Assembly (NCBI RefSeq): GCF_000949425.1
Contig: NZ_CP010976.1
Location: 62,001 to 126,000 of the forward strand
DNA: 64,000 nt
Source: Paenibacillus sp. IHBB 10380
GTDB lineage: Bacteria > Bacillota > Bacilli > Paenibacillales > Paenibacillaceae
Direction: 5' to 3'
Shown: one piece after another, positions 55,401 to 64,000 of the stretch
How the letters are laid out: each line of letters starts with the position of its first letter
How positions within the stretch are numbered: the stretch's first letter is position 1
Notes under the pieces: generated by a model
Databases searched by the model: none
What the model was told of the DNA's origin: nothing
Seen by the model: the letters and a program-made list of their open reading frames with translations, nothing else
Program-made: the position numbers and the translations under genes

Positions 55401-57161
55401 ATGAATGTGTTACATCTACTGCCTTTCATGATAGAAAAAATAGGAATCATTGTGATCGTAGCTTTTTTACTTTCTCAAATGAAATCTTTTCGTCAAATTG
55501 TACAAGGGGAACACAAAACAAGTGGGAAAATTCAACTCACCATCCTGTTCGGAGCCTTTGGAATTATAAGTAACTATACGGGGATCGAAATCCATCATAA
55601 TGCAATCGCCAACCATAGTTGGTTAGTTACTATTGGTTCGGATAATGCAATTGCTAACACGAGAATCATGGGTGTTTTCATTGGAGGCTTGATAGGAGGA
55701 CCCGTAGTTGGATTGGGAAGTGGGCTGATTGCTGGTATACACCGTTATTCACTTGGAGGTTTTACTGCTGCAGCCTGTGCCATATCAACCATTTTGGCAG
55801 GCGTTACTGCGGGATATATAGGAAAATGGCGCAGGAAGTCTAGGAAAATTACTCCGTTTTTTACCGTAACAGTAGGGATGACACTAGAAGCTGTCCAAAT
55901 GATTATTATTTTGATAATGGCAGAACCATTCGCAAATGCTTGGGAGCTTGTTAAGTTAATTGGACTGCCAATGATTATTGGGAACGGCTTTGGGGCGTTG
56001 TTATTTGTCGTTATTATTCAGTCGGTGCTGGGTGAAGAAGAGAGGACCCGCGCATTCCAAACGAATCGCACTTTTCAAATTGCTGATCAAACGCTGCCTT
56101 TTTTTAGACAAGGGTTAAATCCAGTTTCGTGTAAAGAAATTTCCGAAATTCTGCTCTTAGGAACGGATGCAGATGCTGTTGCTATTACTGACGACCACAG
56201 GGTACTGTCACATGTTGGTGCTGCTTCTGATCATCATACGCCTCTTGAGGGACTGGCAACAGGATTAACTAAAAAAGTGCTTGAACAAGGCGTAATTCAT
56301 GTAGCGAGAGCAAAGAAAGATATTTATTGTTTTCAAGATGACTGCCCCTTGCAGGCCGCTATTGTGATCCCATTGAAAGTCCATAGTACAACGGTTGGCG
56401 CACTTAAAATGTATTTCACACATCCTGAAAAATTAAATGAAGTTCAGCAAGAATTAGCTGAAGGATTAGCCAATTTATTTTCCACCCAGCTAGAATTAGC
56501 TCAAGCTGAGCAACAAACGAAGCTACTGAAGGATGCGGAAATCAGAGCCTTACAAGCCCAAATACACCCACATTTCTTATTTAATGCGATGAATACAATT
56601 TCTGTATTATGCCGTACTGACGCCGAAAGAGCGCGAGAACTACTCATTGATCTGAGCGCTTTTTTTCGCAGTAATTTGCAGGGTGCACGTCAATTACTCA
56701 TTCCCCTAGAAAAAGAATTAGAACATGTTAAGGCCTATTTATCACTAGAGCAAGCTCGCTTTCCGAATAAGTATCACATTGTTTGGGAAATGGAATCAGG
56801 TCTTGAGAAAGTCCTTCTGCCTCCATTTTCCTTGCAGCCATTAGTGGAGAACGCCATTCACCATGCTTTTTCAAATATAAAGAAGAACGGAAAAATAATC
56901 ATCAGCATTTATGCCGAAAATGAATTCATGAATATTGTAGTTGAAGATAATGGGATAGGCATCAAGAGTGAGAGGATGCGTGTACTTGGTGGGCAAACTG
57001 TAGATTCGAAAAAAGGTACTGGAACGGCAATTTATAATATTACTGAACGCTTGGAAGGCATTTATAATGGGAGAGCTTCATTAATGATCCAAAGTGAAGT
57101 TGGAAAAGGAACCCTAATTACAATGGCTATCCCCCTTGATCATAAAGGAGAGAATGAGTAA
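55401..57161 (+). CDS. lytS: LytS-type sensor histidine kinase (pyruvate-sensing candidate)
   Basis: 586 residues. The first 210 residues are a multi-helix 5TM-5TMR_LYT sensor (GVFIGGLIGGPVVGLGSGLI is its typical repeat), followed by a GAF-like domain (about 235-370). The His-kinase part has QIHPHFLFNAMNTIS with phospho-acceptor His391 and an ATPase with LQPLVENAIHHAF and DNGIGI. LytS/BtsS/YpdA-type kinases respond to extracellular pyruvate or to membrane state. The overlap with a LytTR regulator and the CstA transporter just downstream fit a pyruvate/peptide uptake switch as in BtsSR-BtsT of E. coli. Confidence 0.93.
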   Translation: MNVLHLLPFMIEKIGIIVIVAFLLSQMKSFRQIVQGEHKTSGKIQLTILFGAFGIISNYTGIEIHHNAIANHSWLVTIGSDNAIANTRIMGVFIGGLIGGPVVGLGSGLIAGIHRYSLGGFTAAACAISTILAGVTAGYIGKWRRKSRKITPFFTVTVGMTLEAVQMIIILIMAEPFANAWELVKLIGLPMIIGNGFGALLFVVIIQSVLGEEERTRAFQTNRTFQIADQTLPFFRQGLNPVSCKEISEILLLGTDADAVAITDDHRVLSHVGAASDHHTPLEGLATGLTKKVLEQGVIHVARAKKDIYCFQDDCPLQAAIVIPLKVHSTTVGALKMYFTHPEKLNEVQQELAEGLANLFSTQLELAQAEQQTKLLKDAEIRALQAQIHPHFLFNAMNTISVLCRTDAERARELLIDLSAFFRSNLQGARQLLIPLEKELEHVKAYLSLEQARFPNKYHIVWEMESGLEKVLLPPFSLQPLVENAIHHAFSNIKKNGKIIISIYAENEFMNIVVEDNGIGIKSERMRVLGGQTVDSKKGTGTAIYNITERLEGIYNGRASLMIQSEVGKGTLITMAIPLDHKGENE

Positions 57162-57901
57162 TGCTGAGGGCATTTATCGTAGATGATGAACCACTTGCAA
57201 GGGACGAGTTGAAGTATCTTTTGCTTCGGAGTAAACAGGTAGAAATCGTCGGTGAAGCAGATTGTATAGAAGACACACTTGAACAAATTTCATCCGTGAA
57301 GCCAGATGTTGTATTTTTGGACATAGAGCTTGCAGAAGATAGCGGGCTTGAGTTAGCCAAACAATTGCTTACCTTTAATCCGACTCCTGCAATTGTATTT
57401 GCTACGGCCTATGATGAATATGCCCTTAAGTCATTTGAAGTAAATGTTGTTGATTATATCTTAAAACCATTTAATGAGAAGCGAATCCAGCAAACTTTAG
57501 AAAAAGTTCATAGTCTGCAAAGAGTTCCCGAGAAGGATAGTCAAGCTACGCCATTCGTCATACCCGTTGAACAATTCGGGAGAATAGCGGTCCTAGTTGA
57601 GGAACGAATTGTCTTAATCGATTGTCAAATCATCGCATATTTAGGTTCGAGTGAAGGCAAATGTGCAATTAAGACATTGGAATGTGAATACAAGGTGGGC
57701 GATTCGCTCATTATGTTAGAAAAAAAACTCAATCCCCATCGATTTATCAGAGTTCATCGTGGATTCATCGTAAATATTGATCACATATCTGAAATTCAGC
57801 CTTGGTTTAATTCAACCTATAATCTGATAATGAAAGAAGGATCCAAAATACCTGTAAGTCGTACTTATGTGAAAGATTTAAAAAAAATATTAGGTTTCTA
57901 G
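57161..57901 (+). CDS. lytT: LytTR-family response regulator
   Basis: 246 residues. The receiver domain has DDE (8-10), phospho-Asp54 in FLDIELAEDSGLEL and the conserved Lys in ILKPFNEKR. The C-terminal LytTR DNA-binding domain runs from about 135, with CAIKTLECEYKVG, FIRVHRGFIVNI and PVSRTYVKDLK. The start codon directly overlaps the kinase stop. It probably activates the cstA gene 170 bases downstream. Confidence 0.93.
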   Translation: MLRAFIVDDEPLARDELKYLLLRSKQVEIVGEADCIEDTLEQISSVKPDVVFLDIELAEDSGLELAKQLLTFNPTPAIVFATAYDEYALKSFEVNVVDYILKPFNEKRIQQTLEKVHSLQRVPEKDSQATPFVIPVEQFGRIAVLVEERIVLIDCQIIAYLGSSEGKCAIKTLECEYKVGDSLIMLEKKLNPHRFIRVHRGFIVNIDHISEIQPWFNSTYNLIMKEGSKIPVSRTYVKDLKKILGF

Positions 57902-57937
57902 CTTAAGAAGCTATTTAGTTCTCACTATTTTGTAAAA

Positions 57938-57951
57938 TGAAAGCGCTTTTG
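57938..57951. promoter_or_regulatory. cre-like catabolite control site
   Basis: TGAAAGCGCTTTTG matches the CcpA consensus TGWAARCGYTWNCW at 12 of 14 positions, differing only in the last two. It lies 124 bases before the CstA start. Carbon-source control of the transporter by CcpA is inferred. Confidence 0.5.
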
Positions 57952-58074
57952 TATTTCACCGTTCTATATTTGTAATCCACCTTCTCTTTTCTGTGTTTTA
58001 GTATGAAAATCATAAAAATCAGTTTTCATTGAGTATGATTATCTTATATTTTAAACGGATGGAGGGATTCTAAT

Positions 58075-59880
58075 ATGAACGCAGTTACAATAGTAGTGGC
58101 GTCTATATGTATTTTATTAATCGCTTATCGTTTATACGGTACGTTCATGGCAGCTAAAATATTAAAACTTGAGGCAATGGATGCCGCAATGAAAACGCCT
58201 GCACATGAGCTAGAGGATGGCAAAGATTATGTGCCAACCAATAAATGGGTCACATTCGGTCACCACTTTGCAGCAATTGCTGCCGCGGGTCCATTGGTAG
58301 GTCCAATCTTGGCCGCACAATTCGGTTATTTACCTGGACTCATATGGCTGCTTGTTGGAGCCGTTATCGGCGGAGCGGTACATGATGCCGTTGTCTTATT
58401 TGCTTCTATGCGAAAAAATGGACAATCTTTATCTGAAGTAGCTAAAGCGGAACTGGGTCCTGTTGCGGGCTTTTGTACAGGGCTCGCAATGTTATTTATC
58501 ATTACGATAACAATGGCAGGACTTTCTATGGTCGTACTTCATGCCTTAGAAAACAATCCATGGGGTGTTTTTGCAGTGGGTATCACGATTCCAATTGCAA
58601 TGGGTGTGGGAATCTACCACCGGATTACAGGTCACTTAAAAGGAGCCACCATAGTCGGTTTTATCTTAATTATGGTCGGAATTCTGCTTGGGCCGAGCAT
58701 CCAAGGTACAGCGCTTGGAGATTTCTTAACACTTGAATCAAGCACGCTTGCACTTATTTTACCCATATATGCATTCTTTGCTGCGGCATTACCTGTTTGG
58801 ATATTACTTGCACCTCGTGATTATTTAAGTACCTTCATGAAAATCGGAGTTTTCGGAGCATTAATTGTTGGGGTGTTTTATGTAAATCCCACGATTCAAT
58901 TTCCAGCTTTTACTGAATTCATTAATGGCGGCGGTCCAGTCGTAGCAGGTCCAGTTTGGCCATTTATCTCCATTACGATCGCTTGTGGTGCCATTTCAGG
59001 ATTCCACGCATTCGTGGGATCAGGAACAACACCCAAAATGTTAAATCGGTGGAAAGATATTAAACCTGTAGCCTTCGGCGCTATGCTTGTTGAATGTCTT
59101 GTAGCCATTATGGCTTTGATTGCTGCTGTTTCTCTTCAGCCAGGAGATTACTTTGCAATTAACTCCTCACCTGAAGTATTCGCAACACTCGGGATGGATA
59201 CCGTTCATCTGAAAGAATTAGCTGCAGAGATTGGAATGGATCTAGAAGGACGTACGGGTGGAGCGGTCACCTTAGCTGTTGGTATGACTTATATTTTCAC
59301 TAAACTTCCTTGGTTTGAAAGCTTAGCCTCTTTCTTCTACCAATTTGTCATTCTCTTTGAAGCAGTTTTTATTTTAACTGCAATCGACTCTGGTACTCGT
59401 GTAGCACGATATTTGATTCAAGATTTCTTCGGAGATATCTATAAACCATTAAAGAGAACGAGTTGGTTACCTGGTAACATTTTTGCAAGTGCGTTAGCGT
59501 GTTTTGTTTGGGGCTATCTTCTCTATTCAGGGGATATCGGCTCGATCTGGGCACTGTTCGGAGTTTCCAACCAGTTAATGGCATCCATTGGATTAATTAT
59601 CGGTGCAACAATTGTCCTGAAAATTGCAGATAAACGTTGGTATATGCTCACATGCTTGATTCCACTAGCTTACTTATACGTAACAGTCAACGTAGCAGGA
59701 TACTGGATGGTTAAGAATGTGTATCTGAATACAGCTTCCAAAAGTTATAGTATGTTAAATGGCGTTCTTTCCATCATTATGTTGGTCTTAGGGTTAATCA
59801 TTATTATTGCCGCTATCAAAAAGTGGATAGAGCTTTGGAAAATACCTCAGAAAGAATTAGCAAGAAAATATGGAATATAA
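58075..59880 (+). CDS. cstA: CstA-family pyruvate/peptide transporter
   Basis: 601 residues with about 15-16 hydrophobic helices. CstA hallmarks are FGHHFAAIAAAGPLVGP near residues 62-78, GAVIGGAVHDAVVLFASMR, GAISGFHAFVGSGTTPKML and DSGTRVARYLIQDFFGD. The E. coli relatives CstA and BtsT import pyruvate; CstA was first described as a peptide-uptake carbon-starvation protein. The site GGAGGG precedes the ATG. The length is close to that of Gram-positive CstA proteins, shorter than the 700-residue E. coli form. Control by the adjacent LytS/LytT pair and by carbon catabolite repression is likely. Confidence 0.93.
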   Translation: MNAVTIVVASICILLIAYRLYGTFMAAKILKLEAMDAAMKTPAHELEDGKDYVPTNKWVTFGHHFAAIAAAGPLVGPILAAQFGYLPGLIWLLVGAVIGGAVHDAVVLFASMRKNGQSLSEVAKAELGPVAGFCTGLAMLFIITITMAGLSMVVLHALENNPWGVFAVGITIPIAMGVGIYHRITGHLKGATIVGFILIMVGILLGPSIQGTALGDFLTLESSTLALILPIYAFFAAALPVWILLAPRDYLSTFMKIGVFGALIVGVFYVNPTIQFPAFTEFINGGGPVVAGPVWPFISITIACGAISGFHAFVGSGTTPKMLNRWKDIKPVAFGAMLVECLVAIMALIAAVSLQPGDYFAINSSPEVFATLGMDTVHLKELAAEIGMDLEGRTGGAVTLAVGMTYIFTKLPWFESLASFFYQFVILFEAVFILTAIDSGTRVARYLIQDFFGDIYKPLKRTSWLPGNIFASALACFVWGYLLYSGDIGSIWALFGVSNQLMASIGLIIGATIVLKIADKRWYMLTCLIPLAYLYVTVNVAGYWMVKNVYLNTASKSYSMLNGVLSIIMLVLGLIIIIAAIKKWIELWKIPQKELARKYGI

Positions 59881-59889
59881 ATAAAAAGG

Positions 59890-59928
59890 AGCTTAATTCA
59901 TTGAGGTTTCATCCCTATGAATTAAGCT
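59890..59928. terminator. Hairpin after cstA
   Basis: A perfect 12-bp stem, AGCTTAATTCAT with ATGAATTAAGCT, and a 15-base loop, 9 bases after the cstA stop. The T-rich tract is on the minus-strand side, and the plus-strand tail is only CTAACAG, so termination for cstA may be weak. Confidence 0.6.
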
Positions 59929-60048
59929 CTAACAGTAACCACACATGTGGAGTGTTTAATATTGATGGTGTTAAAAGAAATACCTAGAATTGAAGATGTG
60001 GTAAAAACATGTGTTGACACAAAAGTGATTAGGAGCCATACTATATAT

Positions 60049-60609
60049 ATGAACAACAATAATAAAGTAACAAATGACATTAATGCTATTCCCTCGCTTG
60101 TACAATCCAAGCGTCAGATTGATCGCTATAACCTAGACATAGACGCACAGGCTATACTCGTCGCGTCTAGGCTAATGGCAGCGGGAGCCAAGCTTGGACA
60201 TGCCTCGGAGATTCATTTCTCTAGATTCGGTTTATCAACAGGGCGATATCGTTTATTGGCAGATCTTGAAGATAACGAAGGAGAAGAGTTGCCTTCGCAA
60301 TTAGCGGAGCATCTAGGCGTTACACGTGCTACAGTGACTGGTCTTATCGACATTCTTGAGCGAGATGGCCTAGTATCTCGGCGATCAAGCTCAGACGATG
60401 GACGTCAGAGATCGGTTATTTTGACGGAGGAAGGCGCGAAGAAGCTCCGTGAAATGGCTCCTGAGCATTTTGCTCGGCTGGAAGCAATGGTGGGCTTACT
60501 CAATATCGAGGAGCGCAGCGTATTTCTCGACCTGCTAGGCCGAGTTACACAAGGCATCTCAGCACTTACGGGCGAACTAGGTTCGGAAACCAAAGGAAAA
60601 CATCAGTAA
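60049..60609 (+). CDS. MarR-family transcriptional regulator
   Basis: A protein of about 186 residues. The winged helix has LPSQLAEHLGVTRATVTGLI (recognition helix), DILERDGLVSRRSS and DGRQRSVILTEEGAKKL, the wing. I favour ATG 60049; AGGAG lies 13 bases upstream, somewhat far, and in-frame starts back to 59947 exist. A TTGACA at about 60014 with TACTAT 19 bases later could be the promoter, which would exclude the longer forms. It probably controls the two following genes, a small membrane protein and an NmrA-like reductase. Confidence 0.88.
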   Translation: MNNNNKVTNDINAIPSLVQSKRQIDRYNLDIDAQAILVASRLMAAGAKLGHASEIHFSRFGLSTGRYRLLADLEDNEGEELPSQLAEHLGVTRATVTGLIDILERDGLVSRRSSSDDGRQRSVILTEEGAKKLREMAPEHFARLEAMVGLLNIEERSVFLDLLGRVTQGISALTGELGSETKGKHQ

Positions 60610-60620
60610 TGAGTAGAACG

Positions 60621-60645
60621 GGCTAGTGAAGCTAGCCTATTTTTA
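60621..60645 (+). terminator. Terminator after the MarR gene
   Basis: GGCTAG-TGAAG-CTAGCC gives a 6-bp stem followed by TATTTTTAC. It lies 12 bases after the MarR stop codon, so the next two genes likely have their own promoter. Confidence 0.7.
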
Positions 60646-60727
60646 CTCTTATATAGTTAGGTTCCTAATTATTATATTGCTGAAATGAATCGCAGAACTA
60701 TTTAAAAAAGTAAGGAGGAGTAACTAG

Positions 60728-61231
60728 ATGAACAAAATGAACTACCCGAATCAGACAGATGGTGTTTACGGCATCAAGGCCGCTGGTTCCAAGGGAAAGA
60801 CTTTTGTACTGTGGCGTGAAGTTGTAATGGCCTATGCTGGTCCTGCCATTATGGCAGGTATCGGGGGCTTGATCTCTGCCGACAAGGGGCTCCAAATAGG
60901 GGCCTTAACCACAATCGGTGGAACATCGGCCTTGGTGGCTTTGATTCTTGGCCTTTGGTTGCGCAGCCGAGGAGGCCGTAAACGATGGATCATCGGCGCA
61001 CCTCACTTGGTTGTGGTAGGGATGTTCGCGTTGGCCGGGGCTTTGTTGGGGCTATTCGCCGCATGGGTGACATCAGATTTACTGGGAATTTTTATTCCCA
61101 TCGATCACTTGGCCTGGGTCGGTCGTGTCTGGATCGATTTCCCGTTATCTGGATTTATAGCAAGCACGATAGTGACATGGCGGTGGCGTCTTGCCGTCAC
61201 AACTAATTTTTCATCCAAAAGGAGAAGATAA
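60728..61231 (+). CDS. Small integral membrane protein of unknown function
   Basis: 167 residues with four hydrophobic segments: about 35-55 (YAGPAIMAGIGGLI), 58-78 (ALTTIGGTSALVALILGLWL), 90-118 (LVVVGMFALAGALLGLFAAW) and 132-150. The loops are short and basic (RSRGGRKR), placing that loop inside. AAGGAGGAG lies before the ATG. I recognise no family. It is 2 bases from the NmrA-like gene, so the two are co-transcribed. Confidence 0.75.
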   Translation: MNKMNYPNQTDGVYGIKAAGSKGKTFVLWREVVMAYAGPAIMAGIGGLISADKGLQIGALTTIGGTSALVALILGLWLRSRGGRKRWIIGAPHLVVVGMFALAGALLGLFAAWVTSDLLGIFIPIDHLAWVGRVWIDFPLSGFIASTIVTWRWRLAVTTNFSSKRRR

Positions 61232-61233
61232 AA

Positions 61234-62100
61234 ATGATAGTTATTATGGGAGCAACAGGTACGATAGGCAGTGCGCTTTTGAAACGTTTGGTTGATCTTG
61301 GCGTGCCCGCCCGGGCGCTTAGCAGAGAGCCTGAGAAGTTGCGTGTTCAGATCGAGGATAAAGGCTGGTCGACTATCGAGGTTGCATCGGCTGATGCTTC
61401 CGACCCCGAATCGCTGCGTGGCGCGTTTGCAGGAGGTAGCCAGCTCTTCCTTGCAATGTCCAACAGTCCAAGACAAATCGAATTGGAGACTTCGATCATT
61501 CAGATTGCCGTCGAAGCTGGCATCAAGCATATCGTAAAGATTTCCAGTCCTGCCTTTGAGAAGAGCTCTCCAGTAGCAGTGGCTGGCTGGCATCACGAAA
61601 TCGAGAAAACCCTGAACGAATCGGGTATCACTCACACTGTGTTGCGCCCCTATGCGTTCATGCAAAATTTACTTCGCCTTGTACCAACAGTCACAGCGCA
61701 AGATACTTTCTTCGGATCCATGGGCGATTCACCATGTAACTTCATTGACTGTCGCGATATCGCGGATGTTGCCGCAGAGGTTCTGACCAACCGAGAGGTA
61801 TCAGGCCAAATATATACGCTTACGGGTCCGGAGATTTTCAGCTATCCCCAGATCGCGAGTAAACTATCCGCGCTGCTTGCTCGGCCGATACGCTATATCA
61901 ACATGGACCCCCAAGTACTACTCAGCAATCTAATCGAGCACGGACACATGCCTCCTTGGCTCGCGAACCACGTTGTGGAAATTCAAACCATGTCTACGGT
62001 TGTGCCAGAAAAGCCTAATGACACTGTGAAGCGCTTGCTCGGCAGAGAGCCCCGCACGATAGACGCCTTTTTACATGAGTGTATAGAAAATTTCCGGTAG
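61234..62100 (+). CDS. NmrA/SDR-like NAD(P)-binding reductase
   Basis: 288 residues. The nucleotide-binding motif is IMGATGTIGSALL at residues 4-16, followed by ARALSREPEKL, with an Arg expected to favour NADPH. KISSPAF and WHHEIEKTLNESGITHTVLRP are typical of the NmrA/atypical SDR family, often annotated as quinone reductase or nucleoside-sugar epimerase-like. AAAGGAGAAG lies before the ATG. The MarR regulator upstream suggests a response to redox-active or toxic compounds. The substrate is unknown. Confidence 0.88.
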   Translation: MIVIMGATGTIGSALLKRLVDLGVPARALSREPEKLRVQIEDKGWSTIEVASADASDPESLRGAFAGGSQLFLAMSNSPRQIELETSIIQIAVEAGIKHIVKISSPAFEKSSPVAVAGWHHEIEKTLNESGITHTVLRPYAFMQNLLRLVPTVTAQDTFFGSMGDSPCNFIDCRDIADVAAEVLTNREVSGQIYTLTGPEIFSYPQIASKLSALLARPIRYINMDPQVLLSNLIEHGHMPPWLANHVVEIQTMSTVVPEKPNDTVKRLLGREPRTIDAFLHECIENFR

Positions 62101-62136
62101 ATAAGTCATTGAGTAACGAGTCACGATAGTTCAATT

Positions 62137-62170
62137 AACCGCTCACTTCAATCATAGGCGGTTTTTCTTT
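62137..62170 (+). terminator. Terminator after the NmrA-like gene
   Basis: AACCGC and GCGGTT form a stem (62137-62142 with 62158-62163) around a 15-base loop, followed by TTTCTTTTGTTT. It closes the membrane-protein/reductase unit. Confidence 0.6.
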
Positions 62171-62402
62171 TGTTTAAAATCAAAGAGAAGTCATAATCAG
62201 GTCCAGCCATGAATTAAATGTGATAAAATAGAAGGAAACAAATGTATCTTACTTATGCTTTTCAGAATGGAATGGCTAAGTAAAAGAGATAAATTTTGGG
62301 TAGAGGGTATCCATTTTTGAATAAAATAGCAGATGTCGCGGTCCGTTCTCTATTCACTAGTCTACATAAACTTAGTAGGATTTGTACAAGGGGTTGAATG
62401 GG

Positions 62403-63440
62403 TTGAATGAGAAAATTAAATATCAAATCATCATGCAAGGAACCACCAGCAAAAATGTGACCAAAACCTGTAAGGAGTTTGGGATTTCCAGAACAATTTA
62501 TTACCAGTGGTATAATGCATATAACAAACATGGCATGGAAGGACTTGCAGAGAAAGAAAGAAAGCCCGTAATGCCAAATAAGGTAGATAAACGAACAGAG
62601 AATCTGATTTTAAAGTACGTTGCAAAGTTCCCTGAGGATGGGCCTAAGCGAATTTATTATGAATTGCAGGATGAGGGAGTAAAGGTCGGGGAGTCAGGTA
62701 TTTATAATGTGCTAAGGAGAAACGGGCTAAGCAAGAGGGAGCAGCGAGAGAGTTACGCCAAAGAGATGAAAGAAAAGAAGGGGCAAAACAGAGAAATTCG
62801 TAAAACTCATGGGGGTAAGGAGAGGCAGAAGCTCCTAGACTATAAGATGAAAAATCCGAAAAATGCCTACCCCGGCTATATGTGTCAACAGAGTATTCAT
62901 TATATGGGGGTTTTCCCTAAAATCGGAAGGGTATATCAATATGTGATATATGATGTCTACTCCAGATTAGGACTAGTCAAGCTGTATAATCGTAAGTCCA
63001 CCATTCACTTCATCGACTTTATGAATTTTAAAATCATACCCTTGATGAAGACATTGCACTTTGAAATCGATAATCTTGTGACCAATAAAAGTCGGGAATT
63101 TACTACAAACTGGGATAGGGGAAACCATAAATACACTGAATTTTTACATAAAAATAATATTAATCAAGTGGCCTTTACAGCAAAAAACAAAGAGATATTT
63201 CAGCCTTTGGAAGCATTTGTGGCCGTGTTGACGAAGGAATTTTATCAGCCGGCTTGGGCAGATGATACCATAGATTCCTTTGAGTTACTAGAAAAGCGGT
63301 TACATGAGTTTTTAAGACACTACAACTTCAGCAGGGTAATTACAGACGGGCCTAATCAAGGGCAAATACCATCGGATGTCGTACTTGGCTATACGGGTCA
63401 ACAAGAGACCTTGCCGCTCTGGTTGTTTACGAGGAGATAA
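62403..63440 (+). CDS. Transposase/integrase-like protein with degenerate catalytic triad
   Basis: About 345 residues. An N-terminal helix-turn-helix (TSKNVTKTCKEFGISRTIYY) and a second HTH resemble IS481/IS3-type transposases, and an RNase H-like core follows: QYVIYDVYSRLGLVKLYNRKS, then EIDNLVTNKSREF. Where transposases read W..D before the SR segment this protein reads YMCQQSIHYMG, so the first catalytic Asp is missing; a later Glu (PLEAF) remains. I choose TTG 62403 with AAGGGG upstream; TTG 62382 is an alternative. No inverted repeats were seen, and the gene is 6 bases from a FAD-enzyme gene. It may be a domesticated transposase acting as a DNA-binding protein, or a dying one. Confidence 0.65.
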   Translation: MNEKIKYQIIMQGTTSKNVTKTCKEFGISRTIYYQWYNAYNKHGMEGLAEKERKPVMPNKVDKRTENLILKYVAKFPEDGPKRIYYELQDEGVKVGESGIYNVLRRNGLSKREQRESYAKEMKEKKGQNREIRKTHGGKERQKLLDYKMKNPKNAYPGYMCQQSIHYMGVFPKIGRVYQYVIYDVYSRLGLVKLYNRKSTIHFIDFMNFKIIPLMKTLHFEIDNLVTNKSREFTTNWDRGNHKYTEFLHKNNINQVAFTAKNKEIFQPLEAFVAVLTKEFYQPAWADDTIDSFELLEKRLHEFLRHYNFSRVITDGPNQGQIPSDVVLGYTGQQETLPLWLFTRR

Positions 63441-63446
63441 TGAAAG

Positions 63447-64000
63447 ATGGCAAATGTGAAGTGTGAAGAGAAGATTGGTATCATCGGTGCCGGAATTTCT
63501 GGTGTTACTACTGCCTATCAGTTAGCGAAAAAGGGATATACTAACATCACCATCCTAGAGAAAGATGATCGAGTAGGTGGAAAGTGTCATTCGATCGAGT
63601 ACAAAGGAAAAACATATGAAATGGGTACTCTTATCGGTCTACCATCCTATAAAAATACGATGAAACTCATGGAGGAATTTGACCTCATGGACGAGGGGCC
63701 TCTATTGGAACGAGGATTTTTCGATATTCATGGGAGGAAAACTTCGCAGATTCCAATGGATCAGATGCAGGTTTTTATTGAGGAATTCAAACGGCTGCCG
63801 GATATTTTGAGCCAATATGAGACTCTAAAAGAGCCGGGTTTTCTGCATTTACCAAAGGAATTGTGTCAGCCTTTTTCATCATGGTGCGAAGAAAATGAAT
63901 TGTCTGTCATTAATCAGGTATATATGCACTACTTTAGTACTTTTGGATTTGGTAGTATTCATGATGTGCCTGCCGCGTACGTTTTGAAATTTCTGAGTTA
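63447..64000 (+). CDS. FAD-dependent amine-oxidase-like enzyme, truncated by the window end
   Basis: The first 184 codons of a flavoprotein. The dinucleotide-binding motif GIIGAGISGVTTAYQLAKKG (residues 10-29) and the next strand ITILEKDDRVGGKCHS are typical of monoamine-oxidase/phytoene-desaturase-type enzymes; YEMGTLIGLPSYKNTMKL follows. GAGGAG lies 10 bases before the ATG, and the start is only a few bases after the transposase-like stop, so the two are likely co-transcribed. The remainder is outside the window. Fatty-acid isomerases have a similar N-terminus, so the reaction cannot be stated. Confidence 0.85.
   Translation, partial: MANVKCEEKIGIIGAGISGVTTAYQLAKKGYTNITILEKDDRVGGKCHSIEYKGKTYEMGTLIGLPSYKNTMKLMEEFDLMDEGPLLERGFFDIHGRKTSQIPMDQMQVFIEEFKRLPDILSQYETLKEPGFLHLPKELCQPFSSWCEENELSVINQVYMHYFSTFGFGSIHDVPAAYVLKFLS

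Noticed and set aside
1..64000. CRISPR arrays, tRNA or rRNA genes
   Set aside because: No regularly spaced direct repeats of CRISPR size and no recognisable tRNA or rRNA sequence were seen.

Overview
The window looks like a chromosomal region of a low- to mid-GC Bacillota, most likely Paenibacillaceae (Paenibacillus or Brevibacillus). The support is a LytS/LytT pair beside a CstA-type transporter, a cre-like box, an S-layer-homology fragment, GGAGG-type ribosome binding sites and many Bacillales-type insertion sequences. I cannot name the species. No tRNA, rRNA, CRISPR array or replication origin was seen.

Region 1 (about 1.1-38.1 kb) is one long plus-strand biosynthetic gene cluster. It opens with a sulfotransferase-like protein, an APS-kinase-like protein, a SAM methyltransferase, a PEP-synthase/PPDK-like protein, a class I glutamine amidotransferase and a sugar-phosphate-type nucleotidyltransferase. 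The last four enzyme types other than the methyltransferase match the set that makes the activated phosphoramidate donor of the Campylobacter jejuni capsule (Cj1415, Cj1416, Cj1417, Cj1418: glutamine kinase, phosphoglutamine cytidylyltransferase, gamma-glutamyl-CDP-amidate hydrolase, CDP-amidate kinase). Downstream are two macrolide-type glycosyltransferases, a discrete acyl carrier protein, a beta-lactamase-fold protein, an SHMT-like enzyme, a class III aminotransferase, two radical-SAM/SPASM-like proteins with an unusual cluster motif, an NRPS with an embedded FkbH (glyceryl-loading) domain, an AT-less PKS module ending in a BtrH-like domain, an NRPS module ending in an epimerase, a discrete acyltransferase and a two-subunit ABC exporter. 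My reading is a glycosylated peptide-polyketide hybrid carrying a (possibly O-methylated) phosphoramidate. I know of no described natural-product cluster of this composition.

Region 2 (about 38.1-50.8 kb) is a decaying accessory zone. It holds a ruined NRPS-starter/thioesterase gene, three proteins related to the BtrH-like domain of the PKS (one broken), fragments of IS256, IS3, IS1182 and IS4 elements, a truncated group II intron, and genes broken by single lesions (a methyltransferase, a metallo-beta-lactamase-fold hydrolase, a response regulator), plus a 9-bp tandem repeat.

Region 3 (about 51-62.1 kb) is ordinary, intact and by eye more GC-rich in its first part: a membrane-anchored serine hydrolase with a two-component system, LytS/LytT with a CstA transporter, a MarR regulator, a small membrane protein and an NmrA-like reductase.

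Region 4 (62.4 kb to the end) starts another locus: a transposase-like protein that has lost part of its catalytic triad, tightly followed by a FAD-dependent amine-oxidase-like gene that runs off the window.
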